From NCBI GenBank assembly GCA_019119575.1, contig DWWT01000034.1, forward strand, positions 37,280 to 101,279: a DNA stretch of 64,000 bases. Direction: 5' to 3'. The position numbers were made by a program, and so were the translations under genes. The DNA comes from Candidatus Enterocloster excrementipullorum (GTDB taxonomy: Bacteria; Bacillota; Clostridia; Lachnospirales; Lachnospiraceae). Of the stretch, positions 55,207 to 63,608 are shown piece by piece (the first letter of the stretch is position 1; every line of letters starts with the position of its first letter). The notes beneath the pieces are model-generated. The model worked only from the letters and a program-made list of their open reading frames with translations. It was not told where the DNA came from and did no database searches.

Positions 55207-55998
55207 ATGATCGATTTAATGGATCTGCACACACATACCCTGGCCTGCGGCCACGCCTACAACACTCTCTATGAGATGGCCCGTTCCGCCTCCGAGAAGG
55301 GGGTTCCCCTCTTTGGAAGCTCCGACCACGCGCCTGCCATGCCGGGAAGCTGTCATAAATATTATTTTACAAATTTTCGGGTGATCCCCCGAACGCTCTT
55401 CGGCATGCCGCTTCTCATGGGGGCGGAACTAAATATCACGGACTTTGACGGCCAGGTGGATCTCCCCCAGGATATTCTCAGGAAAATGGACTACGCCATC
55501 GCCAGCATCCACATCCAGTGCATTGACCGGGGCACTGCCGCTGATTATACCCGGGCTTATGTGGGGGCCATTGAAAACCCGCTGATCCACATCATCGGCC
55601 ATCCGGATGATTCCCGCCTGCCTGCAGACTACGACACCTTAGCCGCGGCGGCCAAGGAGCATCATACGCTTTTAGAGGTCAACAACTCCTCCCTGACTCC
55701 GGGAAGCGTGCGGGTGGGCGCAGCAGACAATTACGCGAAACTTCTGGAGCGGTGCGCCCACTACGGAACCTCCATTATTATGGGCAGCGACGCCCATTCG
55801 GAGGCAGATGCGGGAAACCACCTCCATGCCATAAAATTTTTGGAGGAACTGCAGTTTCCCGAGGAGCTCGTGGCAAATACCTCATTAGAACGGGCCGCTT
55901 CCTTTATCCCAAGCCTCGCGGCACGGCTGGATGATTCTCTCCTGCGTGCCAGAGCAGCGGCCCGGGAAACAGCCGCCTGCAAGGAGGATGCGAGATGA
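55207..55998 (+). CDS. PHP-domain phosphoesterase (YcdX-like), second copy
   Basis: A 263-residue PHP phosphoesterase with DLHTHTLACGHAYN, SDHAPAMPGS, GAELNITD with IASIHIQC, GHPDDSRLP and GSDAHSEAD. It shares nearly all of these blocks, including LEVNNSS, with the gene at 30395-31111 and has a C-terminal Ala/Arg-rich extension. Its stop overlaps the LysR start (ATGA), so the two are co-translated. The start at 55207 has AAAGGA; the longer frame from 55150 does not. Substrate unknown. Confidence 0.85.
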   Translation: MIDLMDLHTHTLACGHAYNTLYEMARSASEKGVPLFGSSDHAPAMPGSCHKYYFTNFRVIPRTLFGMPLLMGAELNITDFDGQVDLPQDILRKMDYAIASIHIQCIDRGTAADYTRAYVGAIENPLIHIIGHPDDSRLPADYDTLAAAAKEHHTLLEVNNSSLTPGSVRVGAADNYAKLLERCAHYGTSIIMGSDAHSEADAGNHLHAIKFLEELQFPEELVANTSLERAASFIPSLAARLDDSLLRARAAARETAACKEDAR

Positions 55999-56963
55999 TT
56001 AATTTTCTCAATCTGGAATATTTCCTGGTAGCTGCGGAAGAACTGAATTTTACTAAAGCAGCCAAACGGCTCTATATCTCCCAGCAGTCCCTCAGCAATC
56101 ACATCGCCAACCTGGAAAAGGAATTCGATGTGATGCTCTTTAACCGCACCTCCCCGCTGACGCTGACCTATGCGGGACAGGCGCTGGCTGCCAAGGCCCG
56201 GCAGATACTTGATCTGCGCGACGAGACCTATCAGGAAATCCAGGACATCAAAGACTTTACTACCGGGCAGCTCTCCATCGGCGTGTCCCACACCCGCGGA
56301 CGCTTTATCCTTCCGGAAATCCTGCCGGCCTATAAATCCCAGTTTCCCGGCATTGAGCTGCATCTGATTGAAGGGAACTCCAGTCAGCTTGCCGCAAGTC
56401 TCCTTCACGGGGACATCGACCTGATGATTGATCTGCTCCCCCTGAACGTGGAAAATGTGGAGACCATTCCGATCTGCCAGGAAGATATTCTCCTGACCGT
56501 ACCCGACAAGGTGCTGGATGAGGTTTTTCCCGGCCGAAAGGAAGATATCAAAAACCGCCTGGCTCTCTCCCCGGATCTGAAGCTCCTGGCGGACTGTCCC
56601 TTTGTCCTTCTGAAGAAGGGAAACCGAGTGCGCACCATTGCGGATGAAATGTTTGAGGATTCCCAGATTACTCCGCGGATTGTGCTGGAAACGGAAAATA
56701 TTGAGACCGTGCTCTCCCTGAGCTGCACTGGCATGGGGCTGACATTTTACCCTAAAATGTTTATCGCAAATGACCCCTTTTCCCGATCCGGCCTGGCCGC
56801 CCTGTCCGAGCGGTTTGAGTTGAACTTTTACTCGCTAAATTATGCCAGGGCACACGGCACTCTGGGAATCGGATACCACAAAGGCCACTATATGTCGCGG
56901 GCTACCCATGAATTCATCCGCATTGCTCAGGAGCGGATTCCCCGGAGGGGGAGCGGCCAATGA
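55995..56963 (+). CDS. LysR-family transcriptional regulator
   Basis: LysR regulator of 322 residues with the N-terminal HTH (FLVAAEELNFTKAAKRLYIS and QQSLSNHIANLEKEF) and a PBP2-like effector domain (LSIGVSHTRGRFILPEIL, and VEMLETE-type later strands). It overlaps the PHP gene end, so it may respond to the product of that phosphoesterase or control it. Target genes are not obvious here. Confidence 0.9.
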   Translation: MINFLNLEYFLVAAEELNFTKAAKRLYISQQSLSNHIANLEKEFDVMLFNRTSPLTLTYAGQALAAKARQILDLRDETYQEIQDIKDFTTGQLSIGVSHTRGRFILPEILPAYKSQFPGIELHLIEGNSSQLAASLLHGDIDLMIDLLPLNVENVETIPICQEDILLTVPDKVLDEVFPGRKEDIKNRLALSPDLKLLADCPFVLLKKGNRVRTIADEMFEDSQITPRIVLETENIETVLSLSCTGMGLTFYPKMFIANDPFSRSGLAALSERFELNFYSLNYARAHGTLGIGYHKGHYMSRATHEFIRIAQERIPRRGSGQ

Positions 56964-57022
56964 TATCACTGCGCCATGAATCCGGCCATTGATGAAACGG
57001 CAGTTTTATCCCAAATCCCCCC

Positions 57023-57073
57023 TTGACAGCGTTTTCCTTTTTTGCTAATATATAAACAGTAACTATTACTGTT
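57023..57073 (+). promoter_or_regulatory. perR promoter and PerR-box-like operator
   Basis: TTGACA (57023-57028), 17-base spacer and TAATAT (57046-57051). Just downstream is a perfect inverted repeat AACAGTAA-cta-TTACTGTT (57055-57073). A close copy lies in the same place after the next promoter (57574-57586). The layout fits autorepression by the Fur-family protein encoded at 57130. Confidence 0.75.
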
Positions 57074-57129
57074 ATTAGATTGGCCGTGATGACCGGCCTC
57101 TTGTATATGTTATAGAAGAAGGAGATGCT

Positions 57130-57555
57130 ATGAAAGTTTTAAAGTATAGCCGTCAGAGGGAATCCATCAAAGCCAGTCTGATGTGCCGCCATGACCATCC
57201 TACGGCAGACGCCCTATACGCCAGCATCCGTGAGGAATTTCCCAACATCAGTCTGGGGACGGTTTACCGCAATCTGAATCTGCTGGTTGAAACCGGTGAG
57301 ATCCGCAGGATCAGCTGCGGGGACGGAGCCGATCACTTCGATGGAAACACCGATGAACACTATCATTTTATGTGCCGGGAGTGCGGCAGGATTTATGATA
57401 TGCAGCTTGAGGCCGCAGCAGCGCTGAGGGAACTGGACAGCACAGCCCAGGGGTATGCTCCCGGTGTCATTGACAGCCATTCTGTAATGTTTTTCGGCCG
57501 ATGCCAGGATTGTATTCAAAAAAGTGAAAAACAAGGTATTGACAAACCTGCGTAA
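57130..57555 (+). CDS. perR: Fur-family peroxide regulator (PerR-like)
   Basis: A 141-residue Fur-fold repressor. The winged helix (about 1-75) has HPTADALYASIREEFPNISLGTVYRNLNLL (parts HPTADALYA and SLGTVYRNLNLL). The metal core has DHFDGNTDEHYHFMCRECG and, near the C-terminus, CQDC, giving the structural Cys4 zinc site. The His/Asp layout is PerR-like. Peroxide sensing is supported mostly by context: the next two genes are reverse rubrerythrin and rubrerythrin, and the same operator stands before perR and the first of them. Confidence 0.85.
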   Translation: MKVLKYSRQRESIKASLMCRHDHPTADALYASIREEFPNISLGTVYRNLNLLVETGEIRRISCGDGADHFDGNTDEHYHFMCRECGRIYDMQLEAAAALRELDSTAQGYAPGVIDSHSVMFFGRCQDCIQKSEKQGIDKPA

Positions 57556-57586
57556 ATGATTTATATTAATATCAGTAACAATTACT
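57539..57586 (+). promoter_or_regulatory. Reverse rubrerythrin promoter and PerR-box-like operator
   Basis: TTGACA (57539-57544), 17-base spacer and TATATT (57562-57567). The -35 lies inside the end of perR. Next to the -10, AGTAA-caa-TTACT (57574-57586) repeats the core of the perR operator (cAGTAACwATTACTrTTA in common). Confidence 0.75.
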
Positions 57587-57627
57587 ATTATTAATCAATT
57601 CATCATAAAGAAAAGGAGATATGAATT

Positions 57628-58173
57628 ATGAAGAAATGGGTCTGTACAGTATGCGGTTATGTGTATGAGGGAGAGAATCCCCCTGAGAAATGTCCTCAGT
57701 GCGGTGTTCCCGCTTCCAAGTTCAAGGAGCAGAAGGCTGACGAGCTGGCATGGGCCTGCGAGCATGAAGTTGGCGTAGCACAGGGCGCTCCCGAGGATAT
57801 CATGGCTGACCTGCGCGCTAACTTTGAGGGCGAGTGCTCCGAGGTTGGTATGTATCTGGCGATGTCCCGCGTTGCCTACAGAGAGGGATATCCCGAGATC
57901 GGTGAGTATTGGAGAAGAGCCGCTTTTGAAGAGGCTGAGCATGCCGCTAAGTTTGCCGAGCTTCTGGGCGAGGTTGTTACCGACAGCACCAAGAAGAACC
58001 TGGAGATGCGTGTTGCCGCTGAGAACGGCGCTACCGCCGGCAAGTTCGATCTGGCCAAGAGAGCAAAAGCTCTGAATCTCGATGCAATCCATGACACCGT
58101 GCATGAGATGGCTAAGGACGAGGCAAGACACGGCCGTGCATTTGAGGGTCTGCTGAAGCGGTATTTTGATTAA
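57628..58173 (+). CDS. Reverse rubrerythrin (N-terminal rubredoxin, C-terminal ferritin-like domain)
   Basis: A 181-residue iron protein. The N-terminal rubredoxin domain (about 1-36) has [10 protein letters not shown] and CPQCG. The ferritin-like domain follows with [17 protein letters not shown] and [14 protein letters not shown], giving the diiron ligands. This reversed order distinguishes it from classical rubrerythrin (next gene). Members in clostridia act as NADH-dependent H2O2/O2 reductases and are repressed by PerR. AAGGAG precedes the ATG. Confidence 0.93.
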   Translation: MKKWVCTVCGYVYEGENPPEKCPQCGVPASKFKEQKADELAWACEHEVGVAQGAPEDIMADLRANFEGECSEVGMYLAMSRVAYREGYPEIGEYWRRAAFEEAEHAAKFAELLGEVVTDSTKKNLEMRVAAENGATAGKFDLAKRAKALNLDAIHDTVHEMAKDEARHGRAFEGLLKRYFD

Positions 58174-58207
58174 AATTTCAGTTGATTAAAATTTTCGAAA
58201 AATTTTA

Positions 58208-58236
58208 TTGAAATATACGAAATTTTCCGATACAAT
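58208..58236 (+). promoter_or_regulatory. Rubrerythrin promoter
   Basis: TTGAAA (58208-58213), 17-base spacer and TACAAT (58231-58236). It sits in an AT-rich stretch with AAAATTTT repeats after the reverse rubrerythrin stop. No copy of the PerR-box-like palindrome was seen here. Confidence 0.65.
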
Positions 58237-58259
58237 GGAAGCGCAAGGGAACTGTAACC

Positions 58260-58294
58260 TTCTGCCGGACGCGCTCCACGCGTGTCTGGCAGAA
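58260..58294 (+). promoter_or_regulatory. 5'-UTR stem-loop before rubrerythrin
   Basis: TTCTGCCGGAC (from 58260) pairs with GTCTGGCAGAA (to 58294), and CGCG/CGCG pairs extend the stem inside. It falls between the promoter and the ATG at 58326, with no U-run after it. It may stabilise the mRNA. Confidence 0.45.
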
Positions 58295-58325
58295 CGTATT
58301 ACAAAAGAAAGGTGAGGTACATATT

Positions 58326-58874
58326 ATGGCATCAAAATACGCAGGAACAAAGACGGAAAAGAATCTTCAGGATGCATTCGCAGGCGAGTCCCAGGCCCGC
58401 AACAAGTATACCTACTATGCATCCGTAGCTAAGAAAGCTGGCTATGAGCAGATGGCATCTCTGTATCTGGAGACCGCTGACCAGGAAAAAGAGCACGCTA
58501 AGATGTGGTTCAAAGAACTTCACGGCGGCAAAGTCAGCAGCGACATCGAGGAAAACCTGAAAGATGCAGCCGCAGGCGAGAACTATGAGTGGACCGATAT
58601 GTATGCCCGTATGGCCCGTGAAGCCAGGGAAGAAGGCTTTGAAGAGCTGGCTGTGAAGTTTGAGCTGGTTGCCAAGGTAGAGGCGGCCCACGAGAAGCGC
58701 TACAACAAACTTCTGGAAAGCCTCCAGAACGACAAGACCTTCAAGGGAGATGCTCCCCTTGGCTGGAAGTGCAGAAACTGCGGCTATATCCACGAAGGCC
58801 CCGACGCTCCCGAGGTATGTCCCTGCTGCGCACATCCCAAGGCTTACTTTGAGAGGAAAGTTGAGAATTACTAA
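58326..58874 (+). CDS. rbr: Rubrerythrin
   Basis: Classical rubrerythrin of 182 residues: N-terminal ferritin-like diiron domain ([21 protein letters not shown], given as [36 protein letters not shown]) and C-terminal rubredoxin ([21 protein letters not shown]). It reduces H2O2 using electrons from NAD(P)H or reduced rubredoxin partners. The ribosome site is AAAGGTGAGG. It is followed by a strong terminator. Confidence 0.95.
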   Translation: MASKYAGTKTEKNLQDAFAGESQARNKYTYYASVAKKAGYEQMASLYLETADQEKEHAKMWFKELHGGKVSSDIEENLKDAAAGENYEWTDMYARMAREAREEGFEELAVKFELVAKVEAAHEKRYNKLLESLQNDKTFKGDAPLGWKCRNCGYIHEGPDAPEVCPCCAHPKAYFERKVENY

Positions 58875-58891
58875 GTTTAGACACAACTAAA

Positions 58892-58952
58892 AAGCGCTGC
58901 AAAATCCGCTCTTACTCACACAGCGAATTTTGCAGCGCTTCTTTTTCTTTTT
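58892..58952. terminator. Strong terminator after rubrerythrin, shared with rpiB
   Basis: A perfect 14-bp stem (AAGCGCTGCAAAAT at 58892-58905 with 58927-58940) has an additional inner GCT/AGC pair and a plus-strand T-run (CTTTTTCTTTTT). The hairpin lies just before the stop of the convergent rpiB, so it may act for both directions. Confidence 0.9.
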
Positions 58953-59394
58953 ATTCCCGATTCTCAATCTCCATTATCATATTCACCCGCCGCTCATGAC
59001 GGCCGCCCTCAAAGCTGGCGTCCAGCCATGCCTCGGTGATCATCTTGGCCAGCTCACTGCCAACCACACGCGCTCCGAAAGCCAATACATTTGTGTTGTT
59101 GTGCTGTCTGGACAGCTTTGCCGTGTAGGGTTCGCTGCACACACAGGCCCGGATTCCCTTCACCTTGTTGGCCGCCAGGGAGATTCCCACCCCGGTTCCG
59201 CAGATAACGATTCCCAGATCCGCCTCGCCTCCGGCCACGGCCCGGCCGACCTTCTCCCCGTAAATCGGGTAGTCGCAGCTCTCCGTGGAGTTGGTTCCAA
59301 GATCGAGAACCTCATATCCCTTTCCCTCCACAAACTCCTTGATGATATTCTTTAATTCAATAGCGGTATGGTCATTTCCCATAGCGATTTTCAT
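58951..59394 (-). CDS. rpiB: Ribose-5-phosphate isomerase B family (RpiB/LacAB)
   Basis: RpiB-fold sugar-phosphate isomerase of 147 residues: MKIAMGNDHTAIELKN, catalytic Cys in GIVICGTGVGISLAANK (CGTGVGIS), GIRACVCSEPYTAKL and the His in SRQHNNTNVLAFGAR. It interconverts ribulose and ribose 5-phosphates; allose-phosphate or galactose-phosphate versions look alike, so the substrate is a best guess. AAGGAG lies before the ATG. Confidence 0.88.
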   Translation of the reverse strand: MKIAMGNDHTAIELKNIIKEFVEGKGYEVLDLGTNSTESCDYPIYGEKVGRAVAGGEADLGIVICGTGVGISLAANKVKGIRACVCSEPYTAKLSRQHNNTNVLAFGARVVGSELAKMITEAWLDASFEGGRHERRVNMIMEIENRE

Positions 59395-59467
59395 TGTTTT
59401 GTGTCTCCTTTTCTGTTGTCCTTTCTGCTAAAGTAAAAGGCATTATTCTGAATATTCCGAATCAGCT

Positions 59468-60610
59468 TCATCCCGCCCGATCCCCGCCAAAAAATGCCCG
59501 AATCCGATCCAGCCGGGAGGTCATGGAAAGCAGCAGCATATCCGCGGCGGTAAGCGCCGCCATCGCCTCCACCACTACCACAGCCCGGGGAACGATGATC
59601 GGGTCATGTCTTCCCTTGATTACGATCTCCCGCTCTTTCCCGAACCGGTCCACGGTCTGCTGCGGACGGGCGATGGACGGCGTGGGCTTGAAGGCTGCGC
59701 GGAAGACAATGGGGCTTCCGTCACTCATTCCCCCCAGAGTTCCGCCGGAATGGTTCGTCTGCTTCACGGTACGGGGCTGGAACGCCAGGCCGCCGTCCGG
59801 GGTCTTCTCTTCCAGGCAAAAGGCATCGTTGTTCTCCGATCCCCGCATGGAAGCTGCCTGAAACCCGGAGCCGATCTCGAATCCCTTCACCGCGCCGATG
59901 GAGAGTATGGCCTTTGCCAGATTGGCGTCCAGCTTCTCAAACACGGGCTCTCCGATACCGACCGGCATCCCCTCGATGACGCACTCCACCACGCCGCCTG
60001 AAGAGTCCTTCTCCGCCATAAGTGTTTCCAGATACGCCTCTGCCTCCAGGGCTGCCTGGGCATCCGGCATATAGAGGCGGTTTTTATCCCGCTCCGCCAG
60101 ATCCATCCGCTCCGGAGAAATCACAACCGGCCCGATGGAGCGGGTATAGGCGCGCACCTTCACTCCCAGGCTCTCCAGAAGCTTCGCCGCAACTGCCCCG
60201 GCTGCCACCCGGCCTGCCGTCTCCCTGCCGGAGGAACGGCCGCCTCCCCTGTAATCCCGAAACCCGTATTTCTGATCAAAGGTATAGTCCGCGTGGCCCG
60301 GCCGGTAGATATCCATGATCTCCCCATAGTCCTGGGATCTCTGATCTTTATTGCGTATCTCCAGGGCAATGGGCGTGCCTGTTGTTTTTCCCTCAAACAC
60401 GCCGGAGAGAATCTCTGCCTGGTCTCCCTCCTGCCGTGCCGTAGTGAACCGGCTCTGTCCCGGCTTTCTCCGATCCAGGTAACGCTGGATATCCTCTTCG
60501 CTCAGAGGGAGGCCCGCCGGGCATCCGTCCACCACCACGCCGATTCCTTTTCCATGGGACTCTCCCCATGTAGTGATTCTGAAAATTGTTCCATAGCTGG
60601 AACCTGCCAT
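59468..60610 (-). CDS. aroC: Chorismate synthase
   Basis: FMN-dependent last enzyme of the shikimate pathway, 380 residues. Signature parts are [50 protein letters not shown] and [13 protein letters not shown]. Length is normal. AGGAG precedes the ATG. Chorismate feeds pheA, 43 kb away, but no other shikimate gene is in view. Confidence 0.97.
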   Translation of the reverse strand: MAGSSYGTIFRITTWGESHGKGIGVVVDGCPAGLPLSEEDIQRYLDRRKPGQSRFTTARQEGDQAEILSGVFEGKTTGTPIALEIRNKDQRSQDYGEIMDIYRPGHADYTFDQKYGFRDYRGGGRSSGRETAGRVAAGAVAAKLLESLGVKVRAYTRSIGPVVISPERMDLAERDKNRLYMPDAQAALEAEAYLETLMAEKDSSGGVVECVIEGMPVGIGEPVFEKLDANLAKAILSIGAVKGFEIGSGFQAASMRGSENNDAFCLEEKTPDGGLAFQPRTVKQTNHSGGTLGGMSDGSPIVFRAAFKPTPSIARPQQTVDRFGKEREIVIKGRHDPIIVPRAVVVVEAMAALTAADMLLLSMTSRLDRIRAFFGGDRAG

Positions 60611-60625
60611 ATTTTAACGCTCCTC

Positions 60626-61684
60626 TCAGCCTCCGATTTTCGCAATGGTGCAGCAGTTGGGCTCATTCACCTTCACGCTGCGTCCGCTCATAACCAGGAG
60701 GCCCTTCTCATAGTCCACCTTAAAGAAGGTGATGGTGCCGCTGTCATGGTTCAGGGACGCGATATGGCGCGAATCCGGGAACACCGCGATGTCCTTGGGA
60801 TACTCCCCGCTGATCGGCAGACAGCAAAGCATGGTGAGAAGGCCCGTCTCCTCGTCCCTTCTGTATACACTGATGGTATTCTCCCCGGCGTTGGAGCAAT
60901 AAATGTATTTCTGATCCCAGGAAAGGCGCATCGCACAGGCCGCCGTCATATTCCCCGGATTCTTGGTAGACGTGGTGGAGATCGTCTGGATCTTCTCAAT
61001 CACCGGCGCCCGGTCCCCGGTCTGATAGGTGTACACGTCAATGGCATTCTTCAGCTCATACATCAGATAAATAAAGCGCCCGTCCGCGCTGAAGCGGAAA
61101 TGCCGGGGAGCGGATTCCAGCTCGCAGCGGATTGCATCCACCTGAACCAGTTTTTTCTCTTTTTCATTGAAACGGTATATTTTCACCTGGTCAATGCCGT
61201 TGTCCACGGAAAGCACATACTTCCCGTCCGGCATCCTCCGGGTGCAGGTCACATGGGGACGGAAGTTGCGCTCCGCCACACTGCCGTATCCCTTATCAAA
61301 TACGCCGTCCACAATTTCCCCAACGGAGCCGTCCTTATTAAGGCTTAAAACCGTGGCCTTTCCGTCATGATATCCGGAGACAAACACATACTTGTCCTCG
61401 ATATCCGTGCAGAGATGGCAGCCACGCATACCTCGGATAGACGCGCTGTTGAGCCTCGCCAGGCTCCCGTTCTCCAGAATACGGAAGGAGACAACCCCCT
61501 CGTCTGCGATGGAATACAGCGTTTTCCCGTCGCTTGAAGCGATCACGTAGGAGGAATTATCCACCTCCACCTCACAGCGCTCCTTAAAAATTCCTTTCTC
61601 CACATCTACGTCATAAACGGTGATCCCCTTTGCCTTGCCCGTGTAGGAATAGGATCCTACATATGCCATATATTTGCCTTTCAT
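60626..61684 (-). CDS. Lactonase-family seven-bladed beta-propeller
   Basis: A 352-residue protein of the 6-phosphogluconolactonase-like lactonase family (PF10282 type). Repeated blades read MAYVGSYSYTGKAKGITVYDV, MRGCHLCTDIEDKYVFVSGYHDG and DIAVFPDSRHIASLNHDSG; parts only are quoted here. No signal peptide is seen, so it is probably cytoplasmic. Many members lack proven lactonase activity. Starts at 61684 and 61669 are both open; the second has AAAGG at better spacing. Confidence 0.82.
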   Translation of the reverse strand: MKGKYMAYVGSYSYTGKAKGITVYDVDVEKGIFKERCEVEVDNSSYVIASSDGKTLYSIADEGVVSFRILENGSLARLNSASIRGMRGCHLCTDIEDKYVFVSGYHDGKATVLSLNKDGSVGEIVDGVFDKGYGSVAERNFRPHVTCTRRMPDGKYVLSVDNGIDQVKIYRFNEKEKKLVQVDAIRCELESAPRHFRFSADGRFIYLMYELKNAIDVYTYQTGDRAPVIEKIQTISTTSTKNPGNMTAACAMRLSWDQKYIYCSNAGENTISVYRRDEETGLLTMLCCLPISGEYPKDIAVFPDSRHIASLNHDSGTITFFKVDYEKGLLVMSGRSVKVNEPNCCTIAKIGG

Positions 61685-61827
61685 GACCTTGTGTACCTCC
61701 CTGAATTTATGCCGCTGCCCGCTTAAGCCGCAGCGAATTAAGCTTAAGCACATCATATCATAATTTCCTATATTTGTTAAGTATGAACATCTGGAACGTT
61801 CTGTCAGAAATAATTGCGCGAAAGGTA

Positions 61828-61855
61828 TTGAAATATGCCCCGTATCATGTATAAT
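61828..61855 (+). promoter_or_regulatory. Promoter of the XRE-cupin / polyamine importer operon
   Basis: TTGAAA (61828-61833), 16-base spacer and TATAAT (61850-61855), about 95 bases before the regulator ATG. The long leader holds the paired repeat at 61880-61932. Confidence 0.7.
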
Positions 61856-61879
61856 GTAAGGCGCCTTGTTTATTATTAC

Positions 61880-61932
61880 TAAACTTTTTGCTTATTTTTA
61901 CAATCAGTCAGTATAGGTAAACTTTTTGTTTA
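61880..61932 (+). repeat. Two 15-bp direct repeats in the leader, candidate autoregulator operators
   Basis: TAAACTTTTTGCTTA (61880-61894) and TAAACTTTTTGTTTA (61918-61932) differ at one base and are 38 bases apart. Each has TAAAC/GTTTA-type arms around a T-run. The second is just before the ribosome site. They are good candidates for binding by the XRE-cupin protein. Confidence 0.55.
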
Positions 61933-61949
61933 AAACCAGGAGGGATTTT

Positions 61950-62483
61950 ATGGATATCGGAAACCGGTTAAAAGAGCTGCGGGTCTTAAAGGGGCTGACC
62001 CAGGAGGAGCTGGCCGACCGTGCGGAGCTCTCCAAGGGATTTATTTCCCAGGTGGAGCGCAATCTCACCTCCCCTTCCATTGCCACTCTGACGGATATCC
62101 TCCAGTGCCTGGGATTTACCATCGGCGAATTTTTCAGCGAGGAGCCGGAGGAACAGATCGTCTTTGGACGGCAGGACTATTTCGAAAAGATTGACGCGGA
62201 ACTTCTCAACGAAATAAAATGGATCATCCCCAATGCCCAAAAGAATGTGATGGAGCCCATCCTGCTGACCCTCCAGGCCGGAGGTTCTACCTATCCGGAC
62301 ACCCCCCACGAAGGCGAGGAGTTTGGCTACATCCTGTCCGGCTCTGTCTCCATTCACCTGGGAAGCCGGACCTATAAAGCGAAAAAAGGAGAATCCTTTT
62401 ATTTTACCCCGGACAAGAAGCACTTCCTCACCAGCAAAAACGGGGCCGTTGTCTTATGGGTCAGCTCGCCGCCAAGCTTTTAG
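61950..62483 (+). CDS. XRE-family regulator with cupin domain (PuuR-like)
   Basis: A 177-residue regulator. The HTH (about 1-60) has [23 protein letters not shown] and [21 protein letters not shown] (quoted in parts), and the cupin domain (about 100-177) has [20 protein letters not shown] and FYFTPDKKH. PuuR-like members respond to polyamines. It lies directly upstream of an importer operon, so it is the probable local regulator. AGGAGG precedes the chosen ATG. Confidence 0.88.
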   Translation: MDIGNRLKELRVLKGLTQEELADRAELSKGFISQVERNLTSPSIATLTDILQCLGFTIGEFFSEEPEEQIVFGRQDYFEKIDAELLNEIKWIIPNAQKNVMEPILLTLQAGGSTYPDTPHEGEEFGYILSGSVSIHLGSRTYKAKKGESFYFTPDKKHFLTSKNGAVVLWVSSPPSF

Positions 62484-62514
62484 AGCGCACCACACTACGA
62501 TAAGGAGAAAACAT

Positions 62515-63591
62515 ATGAGCCAGCCACTTATTGATCTGCAGCATATATACAAGAGCTTTGACGGGGAGCTGGTCTTGGACGACCTGGATCTCTCCATTGA
62601 AGAAAACAGCTTTGTCACCCTTCTCGGGCCCAGCGGCTGCGGCAAGACAACCACCCTGCGCATTCTGGGCGGATTTACCGCCCCGGACAAAGGACAGGTT
62701 CTGTTTGAAGGTCAGGACATCACCCGCGTGCCGCCCAACAAGCGCCCTTTAAATACCGTATTCCAGAAATACGCCCTCTTTCCTCACATGAATATTGCGG
62801 AAAATATTGCTTTCGGCCTCAAAATCAAAAATAAGCCCAAGGCCTACATTGAAGACAAAATCAAGTACGCGCTGAAACTGGTCAATCTCTCGGGATATGA
62901 GAACCGCACCGTGGATTCCCTCTCCGGCGGCCAGCAGCAGCGCATCGCCATTGCAAGGGCCATTGTAAATGAACCCCGGGTCCTCCTTCTGGACGAGCCC
63001 CTGGGCGCCCTGGACTTAAAGCTGCGCCAGGATATGCAGTACGAGCTCATCCGCCTGAAAAATGAGCTGGGAATCACCTTCGTCTACGTAACCCACGACC
63101 AGGAGGAAGCGCTGACCATGTCCGACACCATTGTGGTCATGAACCAGGGATACATCCAGCAGATGGGCTCCCCGGAGCAGATCTACAATGAGCCGGAAAA
63201 TGCCTTTGTGGCTGACTTCATCGGCGAAAGCAACATTGTGGAGGGCACCATGATCCGCGATGAGCTGGTGGAGATTTTCGGCGCCCGCTTTGCCTGTGTA
63301 GACAAGGGCTTCGGCACCAACCGGCCTGTGGACGTGGTCATCCGTCCGGAGGACATCGATCTGGTTGCTCCCGAGGACGGAACGCTTGTGGGAACCGTAA
63401 CCCATCTGATCTTCAAGGGGGTTCATTATGAAATGGAGGTCACCACACCGGACGGTTTTGAATGGCTGGTCCATTCCACCGACATGTTCCCCGTCGGTCA
63501 GAAAGTCGGCATTCACGTGGAGCCCTTTGACATCCAGATCATGAACAAACCGACTTCCGAGGATGAAAAAGCGCTTGGCGTCGGAGAATAA
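62515..63591 (+). CDS. potA: Spermidine/putrescine-type ABC importer ATPase
   Basis: PotA-type ATPase of 358 residues: Walker [10 protein letters not shown], signature LSGGQQQR, Walker [16 protein letters not shown] and switch His in [12 protein letters not shown]-terminal TOBE region (about 270-358) is present. The permease gene follows with a 17-base gap, and an XRE-cupin regulator precedes it, as in many polyamine operons. AAGGAG lies before the ATG at 62515. The true ligand could be another cation; the label is by similarity. Confidence 0.88.
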   Translation: MSQPLIDLQHIYKSFDGELVLDDLDLSIEENSFVTLLGPSGCGKTTTLRILGGFTAPDKGQVLFEGQDITRVPPNKRPLNTVFQKYALFPHMNIAENIAFGLKIKNKPKAYIEDKIKYALKLVNLSGYENRTVDSLSGGQQQRIAIARAIVNEPRVLLLDEPLGALDLKLRQDMQYELIRLKNELGITFVYVTHDQEEALTMSDTIVVMNQGYIQQMGSPEQIYNEPENAFVADFIGESNIVEGTMIRDELVEIFGARFACVDKGFGTNRPVDVVIRPEDIDLVAPEDGTLVGTVTHLIFKGVHYEMEVTTPDGFEWLVHSTDMFPVGQKVGIHVEPFDIQIMNKPTSEDEKALGVGE

Positions 63592-63608
63592 GAAGGAGGC
63601 TGCATCGT

